Shown here: positions 17,268 to 26,761 of the stretch, in pieces
Position numbering within the stretch: the stretch's first letter is position 1
Layout of the letters: every line of letters begins with the position of its first letter
Source of the DNA: Pseudomonas sp. dw_612
GTDB lineage: Bacteria; Pseudomonadota; Gammaproteobacteria; Pseudomonadales; Pseudomonadaceae
Length of the DNA: 64,000 nt
Assembly (NCBI RefSeq): GCF_018449725.1
Contig: NZ_JAAVVC010000008.1
Coordinates: 124,001 to 188,000, forward strand
Direction: 5' to 3'
Translations under genes and position numbers: made by a program
The notes under the pieces: generated by a model
Told to the model about the DNA's origin: nothing
The model's input: only the letters and a program-made list of their open reading frames with translations
Databases searched by the model: none

Positions 17268-19136
17268 ATGAAAGACCAGACACCTTCAGTCAGAACGTTC
17301 GACCCGGTTCATACGTTGGTCCAGCGTGCCTGCAAGGCGCACGCTAAACGCATCGCACTGTGCGAGGGCGATGGGCAGATCTCCTATGGCGAACTGCACA
17401 AAACCGTTCAAGCGATCAAGGCCGACATCCAGGCCAGCGCCGTGGTCGCTGGCAGTATCGTGGCCGTCATTGCACAAAGTTCTGCGCAGGCGATTACCAC
17501 GGCGCTGGCCGTTTGGGCGGCCGACTGCACGCTCATGCTGATCGACGCCGGCTTGCCCGACGAGCGCCGACAGGCCATGTTGAAGGCGGTGCCAACGCGC
17601 GCCGTGATCCGGTGCCAGGCCGCTGCGGGCTCGCTGATCGAGATCGTCGAACCGTCGGCCGACGCGGGTGCCGGGGTGTTCGAGAAATCCGGCAGCGACT
17701 ATGCCTACATTGCTTTCACGTCCGGCTCCACGGGCAAGCCCAAAGCGATTGTCGGTAGCCATAACGGCCTGTCGCAGTTCCTGGTCTGGCAACGCAGCGA
17801 GTTTTCGATCACGCCGGACGATCGATTCGCCCAGTTCACCAACCTGTCGTTTGATGTCTGGTTTCGCGATGTTTTCACGCCGTTGATCAGCGGGGCGACG
17901 GTCTGTATTCCCGAGCAACGACTGCTCGGTGCACAGGCGGCCATTTCGTTCATCCGTGAAAACGCGATCACGGCGGTGCACGTGGTGCCGTCCATTGCCG
18001 GCTTGTGGGTCAGTCAGCAGGCAGGCGAGCCACCCATCGAAACCCTGCGCTATTCGTTTTTTGCCGGCGAGCCGCTGGATGCCGGATTGGTGACTCAGTG
18101 GACGAACCTGTTCCCGGGTTCGCAAGTGGTCAATTTGTACGGGCCGACTGAAACCACGCTGGCCAAGCACTTCAAGCGCCTGGGTACACCGCTGGCGGCG
18201 GGTATTCAGTCTGTCGGCCATCCGATCGAAGGGGCGACGAGTTTTGTGCTGGCCGAGGACGGGACGGTTTGCGGTGTCGGCGAAACCGGAGAAATCTGTA
18301 TTGCCACGCCTTACGGCTCCCACGGCTATTTCGCCGATGGTGTGCTGATCTCGCCGTTCGTGACCGGTGTCTATGCGCCGGACCCGAGCCTGGCGGTGTA
18401 CCGCACGGGCGATATCGGGCGCAGCGGTCTCGACCGTGAGATCGAGATCCTTGGGCGCCAGGACGACCAGATCAAGATCAATGGCGTACGCATCGACCTG
18501 GGCGAAGTGAAGTCAGTAATGCTGGGTTTTCCAGGCGTCGCCACGGTGTTTGCCTGCGCCCGGACCACGCGCTTCACCAAGACCATCATTGCCTTTGTCG
18601 AGTCCCCGGCCTGCGCTGTCGATCAATTGTTGGGTTACCTGCGGGACAGGTTGCCTTCGGTCATGTTGCCTTCCGACGTGCATGTACTCGTTACGTTGCC
18701 GCGCCTGCCTAACGGCAAGCTTGATCGCAAGCGTTTGACGGAACTGGCCAACCAACCGATCGAGTTCACGGCCAATACCCAGCTCGATCAAAGTCGCAGC
18801 GTGATACAGCGGCTTGAACACGTCTGGCGGGAAGTGCTCGACCGCCAGCAGGTGAGTCGCACGCAGAACTTCTTCGACATGGGCGGCAACTCGCTGTCCA
18901 TTGTCGTGTTGCATGAGCACTTGCAGCGCGAGTTCAACGTAAAGATCCCTCTGGTTCGGCTGTTTCAGTATTCCACCATTGATAGTCAGGTCGAACTGGT
19001 GCGCATGCACGCCGGTGAAACCACCACCTTGCGTGCCGCCCACCTGCACGATCTGCCCTCCGATCCCCGGCTTGTCCACCGCCGCAGTCTGATCGCTTCG
19101 CGCGCCCGTCGAACCAACCAAGTGAGTGTGCAATGA
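17268..19136 (+). CDS. NRPS loading protein: adenylation plus thiolation domains (A-T)
   Basis: 622 residues. Adenylation core motifs: A3 FTSGSTGKPKAIVG (150-163), A5 NLYGPTETT (about 289-297), A7 YRTGDIG, A8 GRQDDQIKINGVRIDLGEV, and A10 LPNGKLDRKR with the catalytic Lys near 484. In A4, D196 of SFDVWF matches the aspartate that holds the alpha-amino group, so an alpha-amino acid substrate is expected. A C-terminal carrier domain has FFDMGGNSLS with Ser about 542. There is no condensation domain, so it can only load. Its stop overlaps the PKS start (ATGA). The substrate is not readable with certainty; the homoserine dehydrogenase in the operon hints at homoserine or a relative. Confidence 0.92.
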   Translation: MKDQTPSVRTFDPVHTLVQRACKAHAKRIALCEGDGQISYGELHKTVQAIKADIQASAVVAGSIVAVIAQSSAQAITTALAVWAADCTLMLIDAGLPDERRQAMLKAVPTRAVIRCQAAAGSLIEIVEPSADAGAGVFEKSGSDYAYIAFTSGSTGKPKAIVGSHNGLSQFLVWQRSEFSITPDDRFAQFTNLSFDVWFRDVFTPLISGATVCIPEQRLLGAQAAISFIRENAITAVHVVPSIAGLWVSQQAGEPPIETLRYSFFAGEPLDAGLVTQWTNLFPGSQVVNLYGPTETTLAKHFKRLGTPLAAGIQSVGHPIEGATSFVLAEDGTVCGVGETGEICIATPYGSHGYFADGVLISPFVTGVYAPDPSLAVYRTGDIGRSGLDREIEILGRQDDQIKINGVRIDLGEVKSVMLGFPGVATVFACARTTRFTKTIIAFVESPACAVDQLLGYLRDRLPSVMLPSDVHVLVTLPRLPNGKLDRKRLTELANQPIEFTANTQLDQSRSVIQRLEHVWREVLDRQQVSRTQNFFDMGGNSLSIVVLHEHLQREFNVKIPLVRLFQYSTIDSQVELVRMHAGETTTLRAAHLHDLPSDPRLVHRRSLIASRARRTNQVSVQ

Positions 19137-22114
19137 CCACCGAATCCAACGTTGACCCGAGCGCCATCGCCATTATTGCCATGGACTGCCGGCTGCCGGG
19201 CGCCGCAACTATTGAACAATTGTGGGACGTGTTGAGCGACGGGACGTGCACCCTGTCTGACCTTGAAGACGACGACATCCTGCGCAGTGGCGTAGCTGCA
19301 TCGCGCCTGCGCCATCCCAACTACGTCAAGCGTGCCGGCGTACTGCCGGATGTCGATCGTTTCGACTCGCAGTATTTCGACATGAGCGCCATTGAGGCCG
19401 ATGTGCTCGATGTGCAGCAGCGCACGATGCTTGAGTCGTCGGTCACTTTGCTCAACCGTGGCAACATCGATCCTGCGCGCTTCCCTGGCCGAATCGGTGT
19501 GTTCGCCGGGTCGGCCTTCAGTTCGTACCTGTTCGGCGTACTCGAAAGAAGCGATGTGGTCGATTCGCTGGGTGAGATGATGGTTCGCCATGGCAACGAC
19601 AAGGATTTTCTCGCCACCCGGATCTCCTACAAGCTGAATTTGCGCGGCCCGAGCGTCAACGTGCAAACCGCGTGTTCGACAGGGCTGGTGGCGGTTCATG
19701 CCGCTTGCCAAAGCTTGATGCTCGGCGAATGCGATACCGCGATTTCTGGCGCGGTGAACATCAAGGTGCCGCAGCACACGGGCTATCTTTACCAGCCGGA
19801 CGGCGTGCTGTCGCCCGACGGCAATTGCCGTCCGTTCGATGCGCAATCCAACGGAACGCTGTTCACCAATGGTCTGGGACTGGTCCTGCTCAAGCCGCTG
19901 GGCCAGGCGATTCGCGATGGTGACGAGATTTACGCGGTCATCAAGGGCGCGGCGATCAGCAATGACGGCGCCAGCAAGGTCGGCTTCACCGCTCCCAGCG
20001 TGAAGGGCCAGGTTCAAGCGTTGGCCGAAGCCATTGAGGTGTCCGGTATCGACCCTCAGGACATTCAGTACATCGAGGCCCACGGCACCGGTACCGCGCT
20101 GGGCGACCCGATTGAAGTCGAAGCGATCAAGCAGGCTTACGGCGAGGCGGGCCTGGCCTGCGGCATCGGCTCGTTGAAAGCCAACTTCGGGCATTTCAAC
20201 ATTGCCGCCGGGGTCATTGGTCTGATCAAGGCTGCGCTGATTCTCAAGCACAAGACCATCCCGGCCACCCTGTTCCTGACCACGCCCAACCCGCTCCTGG
20301 AACTGGAGGACTCGCGTTTTTATGTGACGGGCCAGGCCCAGGCGCTGGACCCGCAACGGGCGCAAGTGGTGGCCGTCAGTGCTTTCGGCATGGGCGGGAC
20401 CAACGGCCACGTCATTCTTGAAGGCTATCGCCAGGCTGTCGTCGAAACACCACTCACCGAGCCCGCTGACGAACCACGGATTTTTACCCTGTCGGCCAAG
20501 TCCCGCCCGGCCGTCGAACGCCTGGTCAGTGACTATCAGCAGTATTTCGACCAGACCCGCACACCCTTCGCGGATACGGCGCATACCGCCTACCACGGTC
20601 GCCCGGTCTTGCCTTGCCGGGTCGCGCTGGTTGCGCAATCCAGTCGCCACGCCGAGTCGCTGCTGGCTGCCGGCAAATTCCATCAGTACCTCAGCGGCGA
20701 TTCCAGCCTGTCAGCTTTCGTGTTTTCCGGGCAAGGCACCCAGAACATCGAAATGGGCGCCGACCTCGCGGCGCAATGCCCGGCCTTCAAACTCAACCTT
20801 GAACGCATCCTCGCGGTCTTCAAGGAAGAGCATGATCTGGACCTGGCGGCCTATCTCTGGCACCTCGATAAAGCCCAGGCCATCACCTCGACGCTCATCA
20901 CCCAACCATTGCTGTTTGCCGTGGAGTTGGCGATCGCCCAAACCCTCGGCGAGTTCGGGGTTGTGCCGGATTTCGTGTTTGGCCACAGCCTGGGCGAAGT
21001 CATCGCTGCAACGTTTTCGGGGGTGTTTGACCTGCACACTGCGGCCGCCCTGATCATCAAGCGTGCTCAATGCATGGATCAGTGCGAGCCGGGGGCGATG
21101 CTGGCGATCGAGCGCCTGGACGGGCTGGGGCACCTGCTCGGCGGTGTCGCCATCGCCGCCCATAACGCGCCGACCCAAAGCGTGCTCGCGGGCTCTTTCG
21201 AGCGTATCGACGAGATCGTCGTCAAGGCCGCCGCTGCGGGTGTGGCACACCAACGCTTGCGCACCTCCCACGCGTTCCATTCGCCCTTGATGCAAGAGGG
21301 TGCCACGCAGTTCATGGCGTTCATGAAAGAGGTCAAATTCGGCCAGGCGCGTATTCCGCTGATCTCCAACATCACCGGCCACTTGCTGACCGAGTACGAA
21401 TACAAGAACCCGATCTACTGGGCTGACCACCTGCTCAAGACCGTGCAGTTCTCCAAGTCGATCCAGACCCTGCGGGAGCTGGGGGTGCGTACCTTCGTGG
21501 AGATCGGTCACGGCTTTGCCATGAAACACCTGATCCAGTCGAACTGGGGCGGAAAGTCGGCCGATCCGGTCCGCATCGTGCCTGCGCTGGGCGCGGTGGA
21601 AGAGGAGTATCAATCGTTCCTCTCGGTCATCGCCGCGTATTGGACCCTGACCGGAAGCCTCGAACTGACGCCTTTCGTCGAGGGCAAGCGCAACGCCGTG
21701 TTGCCGGTCTATCCCTTCGAAAAGACCCGGCACTGGATCGATCCAGTGATTGGCTTCCGCCCACGCGGGGAGGGCGCTGCTACCGCAACGGCGTGTGCGG
21801 TTGCAGCACCCGCGCCAAGTGTCGCCCGTGCCGAGCCGGCGGCGCCCAAGCCCCAGGCCACGACTGAAGCCAACCCGGTGGAAGCCATCGTCTCCGAGAT
21901 CTACGCCGCTTACCTCGGAGAAGGGGTCGACCCGTCGTTGTCCTTTTTCGACCTGGGCGGTAACTCGCTGATTGCCATTCAGATGATCAACAAACTGCGC
22001 GAAACCTTCAGTCTCGACATTCCGTTGCGTGGTTTCTACGACAACAGTTCGGTGGCGGCCATGTCGCTGCAGATCGCCGAGCAGTTGCTTGAAGACGAGG
22101 TTGAACATGTCTGA
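19133..22114 (+). CDS. modular polyketide synthase KS-AT-ACP
   Basis: 993 residues. KS (about 8-430): catalytic C181 in VQTACSTGLVAVH, H317 in EAHGTGTALGDP, H354 in KANFGH. AT (about 527-830): GHSLGE with S619, and HAFH (713-716), the signature of malonyl-CoA selection. An Ala/Pro-rich linker (about 770-805) leads to the ACP, with FFDLGGNSL and Ser 945. There are no reductive domains and no thioesterase, so it should add one two-carbon unit and leave a beta-ketone. The simplest model takes the aminoacyl starter from the upstream A-T protein. It overlaps the A-T gene by 4 bases and the monooxygenase gene by 8. Confidence 0.94.
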   Translation: MTTESNVDPSAIAIIAMDCRLPGAATIEQLWDVLSDGTCTLSDLEDDDILRSGVAASRLRHPNYVKRAGVLPDVDRFDSQYFDMSAIEADVLDVQQRTMLESSVTLLNRGNIDPARFPGRIGVFAGSAFSSYLFGVLERSDVVDSLGEMMVRHGNDKDFLATRISYKLNLRGPSVNVQTACSTGLVAVHAACQSLMLGECDTAISGAVNIKVPQHTGYLYQPDGVLSPDGNCRPFDAQSNGTLFTNGLGLVLLKPLGQAIRDGDEIYAVIKGAAISNDGASKVGFTAPSVKGQVQALAEAIEVSGIDPQDIQYIEAHGTGTALGDPIEVEAIKQAYGEAGLACGIGSLKANFGHFNIAAGVIGLIKAALILKHKTIPATLFLTTPNPLLELEDSRFYVTGQAQALDPQRAQVVAVSAFGMGGTNGHVILEGYRQAVVETPLTEPADEPRIFTLSAKSRPAVERLVSDYQQYFDQTRTPFADTAHTAYHGRPVLPCRVALVAQSSRHAESLLAAGKFHQYLSGDSSLSAFVFSGQGTQNIEMGADLAAQCPAFKLNLERILAVFKEEHDLDLAAYLWHLDKAQAITSTLITQPLLFAVELAIAQTLGEFGVVPDFVFGHSLGEVIAATFSGVFDLHTAAALIIKRAQCMDQCEPGAMLAIERLDGLGHLLGGVAIAAHNAPTQSVLAGSFERIDEIVVKAAAAGVAHQRLRTSHAFHSPLMQEGATQFMAFMKEVKFGQARIPLISNITGHLLTEYEYKNPIYWADHLLKTVQFSKSIQTLRELGVRTFVEIGHGFAMKHLIQSNWGGKSADPVRIVPALGAVEEEYQSFLSVIAAYWTLTGSLELTPFVEGKRNAVLPVYPFEKTRHWIDPVIGFRPRGEGAATATACAVAAPAPSVARAEPAAPKPQATTEANPVEAIVSEIYAAYLGEGVDPSLSFFDLGGNSLIAIQMINKLRETFSLDIPLRGFYDNSSVAAMSLQIAEQLLEDEVEHV

Positions 22115-23261
22115 AGCCGCGACGTTTTCCCCGAGACAAATGGCCGCGCTGCATGCCCGGCTCAAAGCGTTGCGCCCCGGTGAGGCGGCTGCCTCGACGG
22201 CGGTGACCGGCGCCAGGACGATCCCGGAACTGGGGGTCATCTTCTTTTCCGGGTTGAGCGCCGGCCAGAACCCCTACGAGCTGTTGCTGGAGGTGGCGAA
22301 GTTCGTTGATGAGAATGGCTTCAATGCCATCTGGACCCCGGAGCGACACTTCACCGAAGTCGGTGGCGCCTACCCGAATCCCTCGGTCCTGGCGGCAGCA
22401 TTGGCCACGGTGACACGCCGTGTCCGCCTGCGCGCCGGCAGCATCAATCTGCCCTTGCACGATCCGATGCGGGTGGCGGAGGAGTGGGCCGTGGTCGACA
22501 ACCTGTCGGGTGGCCGGGTGGATCTGGCGTTGGCCCCTGGGTGGCACGTGCGCGATTTCGTGCTCAAACCTGAGAATTTCGCCGCCCGGTTCGACATCCT
22601 CAATGAGTACCGGCGTGAACTGTCTTCGCTCTGGGAAGGCAATGAGAGTTCACGGGTTGATGCCAATGGTGACACTCAGCAGATCGTCACCTACCCACGG
22701 CCGGTACAAAAGCAATTGCCGCTTTGGCTCACCACATCGCAGAAGGAAGACGCCTGGCGCTTTGCCGGCGAGCACGGCTTGAATGTGCTGACGGCACTGA
22801 TCAACTTTGGTCCCAAGGATCTGGAGAAGCGCATCCGGATCTACCGCGAGGCGAGGGCTGCGGCGGGGTTTGATCCGGCCAACGGCGTGGTGTCGCTGAT
22901 GCTCCATACCTATCTGGACCAGACTGACGAGCAGGCCATCGAAACGGTCCGCGCACCGTTGAGCGACTACCTCAAGTCGTTCGTGGGCCAACACCAGACG
23001 GCCAACACCGATAAGGATGCGAAGGTCAATGCCATCAGCGCGGTGGGCACCGACAGCGATGATTTCGTCGACATGGTGTTCAGTCGCTACATCAACACCA
23101 GCTCCTTGATCGGCAGCCCTGAACGCGCGGCAACGATACTGAAAAACTTCAAGTCGATGGGGGTCGATGAAGTGGCCTGCCTGGTCGATTTTGGCGTGAC
23201 CGGTAGCGACACCCTGGACAGTCTGCGCCTCCTTTCCTCTCTGATACGTGAGCAGCAATGA
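22107..23261 (+). CDS. MupA/Atu3671-type FMN-dependent luciferase-like monooxygenase
   Basis: 384 residues from ATG 22107. It is the stand-alone form of the luciferase-like monooxygenase found embedded in some NRPS/PKS lines. Diagnostic stretches: ELGVIFFSGLSAGQNPYELL, FNAIWTPERHFTEVGG, YPNPSVLAAALA, RLRAGSINLPLHDPMRVAEE and WAVVDNLSGGRVDLALAPGW. Such enzymes oxidise carrier-bound or free intermediates with reduced flavin and oxygen, so they need a reductase; the Fre-like gene at the operon end is a candidate. Whether it hydroxylates nitrogen or carbon, or inserts oxygen, cannot be read. It overlaps the next gene by 4 bases. Confidence 0.88.
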   Translation: MSEAATFSPRQMAALHARLKALRPGEAAASTAVTGARTIPELGVIFFSGLSAGQNPYELLLEVAKFVDENGFNAIWTPERHFTEVGGAYPNPSVLAAALATVTRRVRLRAGSINLPLHDPMRVAEEWAVVDNLSGGRVDLALAPGWHVRDFVLKPENFAARFDILNEYRRELSSLWEGNESSRVDANGDTQQIVTYPRPVQKQLPLWLTTSQKEDAWRFAGEHGLNVLTALINFGPKDLEKRIRIYREARAAAGFDPANGVVSLMLHTYLDQTDEQAIETVRAPLSDYLKSFVGQHQTANTDKDAKVNAISAVGTDSDDFVDMVFSRYINTSSLIGSPERAATILKNFKSMGVDEVACLVDFGVTGSDTLDSLRLLSSLIREQQ

Positions 23262-23785
23262 CCACTTACCGCTTCAAGGGCGTGACGCCCCGGATCCATC
23301 CTGACGCCTATGTGTTCGAGGACGCCGTCATCATTGGCGACGTGCATATCGAGAAGAATGTCAGCATCTGGCCCGGGGTGACGATCCGGGGTGACAAGGC
23401 CCCTATTGTGATCAGGGAAGGCAGCAATATTCAGGAGCACGCGGTGTTGCATGCCGACCCGGGTTATCCGTTGACCATCGATAAAAATGTCACGGTCGGA
23501 CACGCCGTGGTGCTGCACGGATGCACCATCGGCGAGAACTCGGTGATCGGCATCGGCGCCATCCTGCTCAACGGTTCCAGCGTACCGGCGGATTCGCTGG
23601 TGACGGCGGGCTCGATCTTGAGTGCCGGACCGCGTTTTGTCCCCGGCAGCATGATCGCCGGCTCTCCGGCCAAGCGGCTGGTGGAGTTGAGCAAGAGTGA
23701 TATCCAGAACCTGAGGGACACGGCGCTGGAATATCAGGCACTGGCCAATGAATACCGGGAAGGCCTTGAACGCTTGCCGTCCTGA
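23258..23785 (+). CDS. gamma-carbonic-anhydrase-like left-handed beta-helix protein
   Basis: 175 residues. Hexapeptide repeats run through IIGDVHIEKNVSIWPGVTIR, VTVGHAVVLHGCTIG and SVIGIGAILLNGSSVP. Three histidines (in QEHAVLHAD and VGHAVVLHG) sit where gamma-carbonic anhydrases bind metal. The YrdA/PaaY-like subfamily includes CoA thioesterases and acyltransferase-like proteins. In this operon it could act on a carrier- or CoA-bound intermediate rather than on CO2. Its 3' end overlaps the start chosen for the thioesterase by 38 bases. Confidence 0.85.
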   Translation: MTTYRFKGVTPRIHPDAYVFEDAVIIGDVHIEKNVSIWPGVTIRGDKAPIVIREGSNIQEHAVLHADPGYPLTIDKNVTVGHAVVLHGCTIGENSVIGIGAILLNGSSVPADSLVTAGSILSAGPRFVPGSMIAGSPAKRLVELSKSDIQNLRDTALEYQALANEYREGLERLPS

Positions 23786-24551
23786 GGCGCCCGTGGCCCC
23801 GAGCCCTGGCCGACTGATGCGGGTCAGCGCCGCGCCCACCGGGACCGTGCTCGCCTGCATTCCGCATGCTGGCGCGGGCGTTTCGGTGTTCCGGGACTGG
23901 CCGCGTCTGCTGGGCGAGCAGGTGACACTGGCGCTCGTCCAGTTGCCCGGGCGGGAAGACCGCCTTCAGGAAGTGCTGACGCAATCCTTGGCGAGCCTGG
24001 TGGCGCAACTGGCAGGCGAACTGCTGACCCTTGCCCCGCGCCGGCTGGTTATTTTCGGGCACAGCATGGGGGCTTCGCTCGCCTGGGCGGTGGCTGGCAG
24101 GCTCTGGGATTGCCATGGCGTGCGGGCCACGCTGGTCCTCTCGGCGCAATCACCGCAACCCCGCCGTCTGGGGGATCTGCGGCCCACCGCCGACCTGCGA
24201 GGCTGGTTCGCGCGGATGGGTGAGCCTTATCCCGAAGCGCTTGATTACGTTGAAGTGCGGGCGCTGTTCTGCCAGGCCTTCGAACACGATCTGGCGTGGA
24301 TGGACCGGGAGCTTGCGCAGGCGCCTGCCGGGCCTTATCCCTTTGATGTGCATGGCCTGTATGGCCGCGCCGACGGCCTGGTAGACCGGGAAGCGATGGC
24401 GCAATGGGCAACGCTGACCACCGGCTCATTCGCACTGTCCGAGATCCCTGGCGGGCATCTCTACCCCGTGAGCGCGCAGCAACAGCTTGTTGATTACCTC
24501 AAACCCATCCTTGTTAACGGGAAGCGTCATGCCGCAACAGTCTGTCCTTGA
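23748..24551 (+). CDS. type II thioesterase (alpha/beta hydrolase)
   Basis: 267 residues if ATG 23748 is used; GTG 23793 or ATG 23817 would remove most of the overlap with the upstream gene and are possible. The fold is typical of stand-alone NRPS/PKS thioesterases: CIPHAGAGVSVFRDWPRLLG near the N-terminus, LVQLPGREDR, nucleophile S106 in FGHSMGASLAWA, then D209 (YGRADGLV) and H237 (PGGHLYP). It would either clear stalled carrier domains or release the product, since neither synthase protein has a thioesterase domain. Confidence 0.9.
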   Translation: MNTGKALNACRPEAPVAPSPGRLMRVSAAPTGTVLACIPHAGAGVSVFRDWPRLLGEQVTLALVQLPGREDRLQEVLTQSLASLVAQLAGELLTLAPRRLVIFGHSMGASLAWAVAGRLWDCHGVRATLVLSAQSPQPRRLGDLRPTADLRGWFARMGEPYPEALDYVEVRALFCQAFEHDLAWMDRELAQAPAGPYPFDVHGLYGRADGLVDREAMAQWATLTTGSFALSEIPGGHLYPVSAQQQLVDYLKPILVNGKRHAATVCP

Positions 24552-25341
24552 AAGAATCCGTAAAGAAGGCGTGATCCGCGTCGGCTTTCAGCGGCACACG
24601 CCGCCCTTTTCGTATTGCAGCCAAACCCCGTTCGTACCGCTGGGGTATTCGGTTGATTTGTTGCGCGAGGTCCTGGCCGGTATCGCCCGTCGACACGGCA
24701 TCGAGCGTTGTGAAATCTACCCCGTGGAAGTCACCTCCTCGACACGCCTGGGCCTGCTGGAAAACGGCAGCATCGACATTGAATGCGGTTCCACCACGAT
24801 CACGCCTGAACGCGAAAACACTAACCGCTTTAGCCGCCCGATTTTCTTCACCGCGCACCGGATTCTGGTGAAGGACGCGGCAATGACCGGCGCCGGCCAA
24901 GCCAAAACGCCGATGACGGTCGTCGGCATTCAAGACTCCACCAGTCACGCGGCGATCATGGCGGGACCGACGGTTGGCCACGACTATCGCTTCAGCGGCT
25001 GCGCCAACATTGCCTCGGCTTTCGAGCGTTTTTGCCAGGACGAGCAGGTCGATGCCATGGTGGCCGATGAGGTCATCCTCAAGGCCTTGATGCTCAATGC
25101 CGCGATGGCCGATGTGCAACTGCTGCCACAGCGTTTGGGCAGCGAGCCTTACGGTTTCATGATTCGCCTGGACGACGCGCCGTTCCAGGCTGAAGTGGAT
25201 GCCGAGCTGGCGCGGCTTATGGCAGCGCCGGCTTTCGACACCCTCTACGCCTCCTGGTTTACCGGGTTGCTGCCCGACATGGGGTTCAATCTGGATATCC
25301 CCTTGACCGGCGACATGCGTGACCAACTGAACGCCGCGTAA
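24529..25341 (+). CDS. family 3 solute-binding-protein-like protein lacking a signal peptide
   Basis: 270 residues from ATG 24529 (GGGAAG Shine-Dalgarno), overlapping the thioesterase gene by 23 bases. The sequence is a normal amino-acid-binding-protein fold: IRKEGVIRVGFQRHTPPFSY, LGYSVDLLREVLAGIA, VTSSTRLGLLENGSIDIECG and TTITPERENTNRFSRP. The N-terminus goes straight into the fold, with no signal peptide or lipobox, and no ABC permease or ATPase genes are near. It is therefore probably cytoplasmic. It could be a sensor or carrier of the precursor, or an enzyme derived from this fold, as cyclohexadienyl dehydratase is. Confidence 0.85.
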   Translation: MPQQSVLERIRKEGVIRVGFQRHTPPFSYCSQTPFVPLGYSVDLLREVLAGIARRHGIERCEIYPVEVTSSTRLGLLENGSIDIECGSTTITPERENTNRFSRPIFFTAHRILVKDAAMTGAGQAKTPMTVVGIQDSTSHAAIMAGPTVGHDYRFSGCANIASAFERFCQDEQVDAMVADEVILKALMLNAAMADVQLLPQRLGSEPYGFMIRLDDAPFQAEVDAELARLMAAPAFDTLYASWFTGLLPDMGFNLDIPLTGDMRDQLNAA

Positions 25342-25423
25342 TAAATCCATTGCCCAACGACAACGTCCGGATGTTGTGGTTGAGTACGTGCACAAAAAAG
25401 CCTTAGAGCAGAGCGAGACATTC

Positions 25424-26716
25424 ATGAAAATAGGTGTATTGGGATTCGGCAACGTCGCTTCGGCAACGGTCCAGAAGTTCATCTCGAATCGGGACCTGAT
25501 CGCGTCCAAGACGGACGTGCATCTGCAAATCGTCAAAGTGGCGACCCGCACCGTGGCACGCGCCGAAGGGCATGTTCCCGAAGGTTGCGAGATCGTAACG
25601 GACTGCTGGGAAGTCGTGGACGATCCGGCCATTGATGTTGTTATCGAACTCATTGGCGGTACGGGTATTGCCAAGGACCTGGTGATGCGTGCGATCGCCA
25701 ACAAGAAGCACATCATCACGGCGAATAAGGCGTTGCTGGCCCAGCATGGTGAGGCAATCTTCGAACTCGCCGATCAAATGGGCGTGTGTGTGCTGTTTGA
25801 GGGCGCCGTGGCGGTGTCCATCCCGATCATCAAAACCCTCAAGGAGTCGGTGGCCGCCAACCGGGTGACCTCGCTCATTGGCATTCTCAATGGCACTTCG
25901 AACTACATCCTGTCGCAGATGAGCCAGCATGGCGCGTCCTTCGACGAGGCGCTGGCCCAGGCCCAGCAAAAAGGCTACGCCGAAGCCGACCCGACCCTGG
26001 ACGTGAATGGCGAAGATGCGGCGCATAAAATCACCTTGCTCAGCTCCCTGGCCTTTGGTATTCCGGTCAACTTTGCCGCGGTGGATTTTCAGGGCGTGAC
26101 CGAGGTTGAAGCGGCCGATATCGCCGCAGCGGCGCGGCTGGGGTACCAGCTCAAGCTCATTGCGCGCACGCAGTTGCAAGACGACGAAGTCTGGGTGTCG
26201 GTGGCCCCGACGCTGGTGCCCGACGCGTCCATGCTGGCCCATGTCAACGGTTCCATGAACGGCATCGCGTTAGTCGGTGACCTGTTCGGCTCCGCGTTCC
26301 TCTATGGCTCCGGCGCCGGGGGCGTACAAACGGCGAGCGCGGTGCTGGCCGACCTGATCGACCTGGCCCAGGGCTCTCGCGGGGAGCATTACGTGGGTTT
26401 GCCGAACATGGGCTTCAAACGCAGCTCGATCACGGCCCGGCCGTACCTGCGTGCCGACGCCCGGCAGAGCCGTTTCTACTTCCGGATGAAGGTCGAAGAC
26501 AAAGTGGGTGTGCTGGCTGAGGTCAGTTCGATTTTTGCCAGCGCCAATGTGTCGGTCAGCGCCATTGTCCAGGACGAAGGCGAGGGCGGTCCGACCGACA
26601 TCATCATCACCACCCACAGCATTACAACGGGCCAGGTGCAGAAGGTGCTGCCCGCCTTGCAAGGTGCAGCGGCGGCGGGCCAGGGGATCGTCATTTACCC
26701 GGTGCTCGGCGAATAA
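25424..26716 (+). CDS. homoserine dehydrogenase (cluster-associated copy)
   Basis: 430 residues, the normal length of the monofunctional enzyme, which reduces aspartate semialdehyde to homoserine. N-terminal nucleotide-binding loop VLGFGNVASATVQKF, then IELIGGTGIAKDLV, ITANKALLAQHG, LIGILNGTSNYILSQM and GYAEADPTLDVNGEDAAHKI, the last two at the catalytic core. A C-terminal ACT domain (VEDKVGVLAEVSSIFA...) suggests feedback control. It lies inside the biosynthetic operon, 82 bases after the binding-protein gene, apart from thrC. I infer it is an extra copy feeding homoserine to the pathway; the genome's housekeeping copy is not in view. ATG 25424 gives the family's usual start. Confidence 0.92.
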   Translation: MKIGVLGFGNVASATVQKFISNRDLIASKTDVHLQIVKVATRTVARAEGHVPEGCEIVTDCWEVVDDPAIDVVIELIGGTGIAKDLVMRAIANKKHIITANKALLAQHGEAIFELADQMGVCVLFEGAVAVSIPIIKTLKESVAANRVTSLIGILNGTSNYILSQMSQHGASFDEALAQAQQKGYAEADPTLDVNGEDAAHKITLLSSLAFGIPVNFAAVDFQGVTEVEAADIAAAARLGYQLKLIARTQLQDDEVWVSVAPTLVPDASMLAHVNGSMNGIALVGDLFGSAFLYGSGAGGVQTASAVLADLIDLAQGSRGEHYVGLPNMGFKRSSITARPYLRADARQSRFYFRMKVEDKVGVLAEVSSIFASANVSVSAIVQDEGEGGPTDIIITTHSITTGQVQKVLPALQGAAAAGQGIVIYPVLGE

Positions 26717-26761
26717 CCCTCACGCGATAAAACCACCAGAACCTTTAGAGCGAAGACTCAC

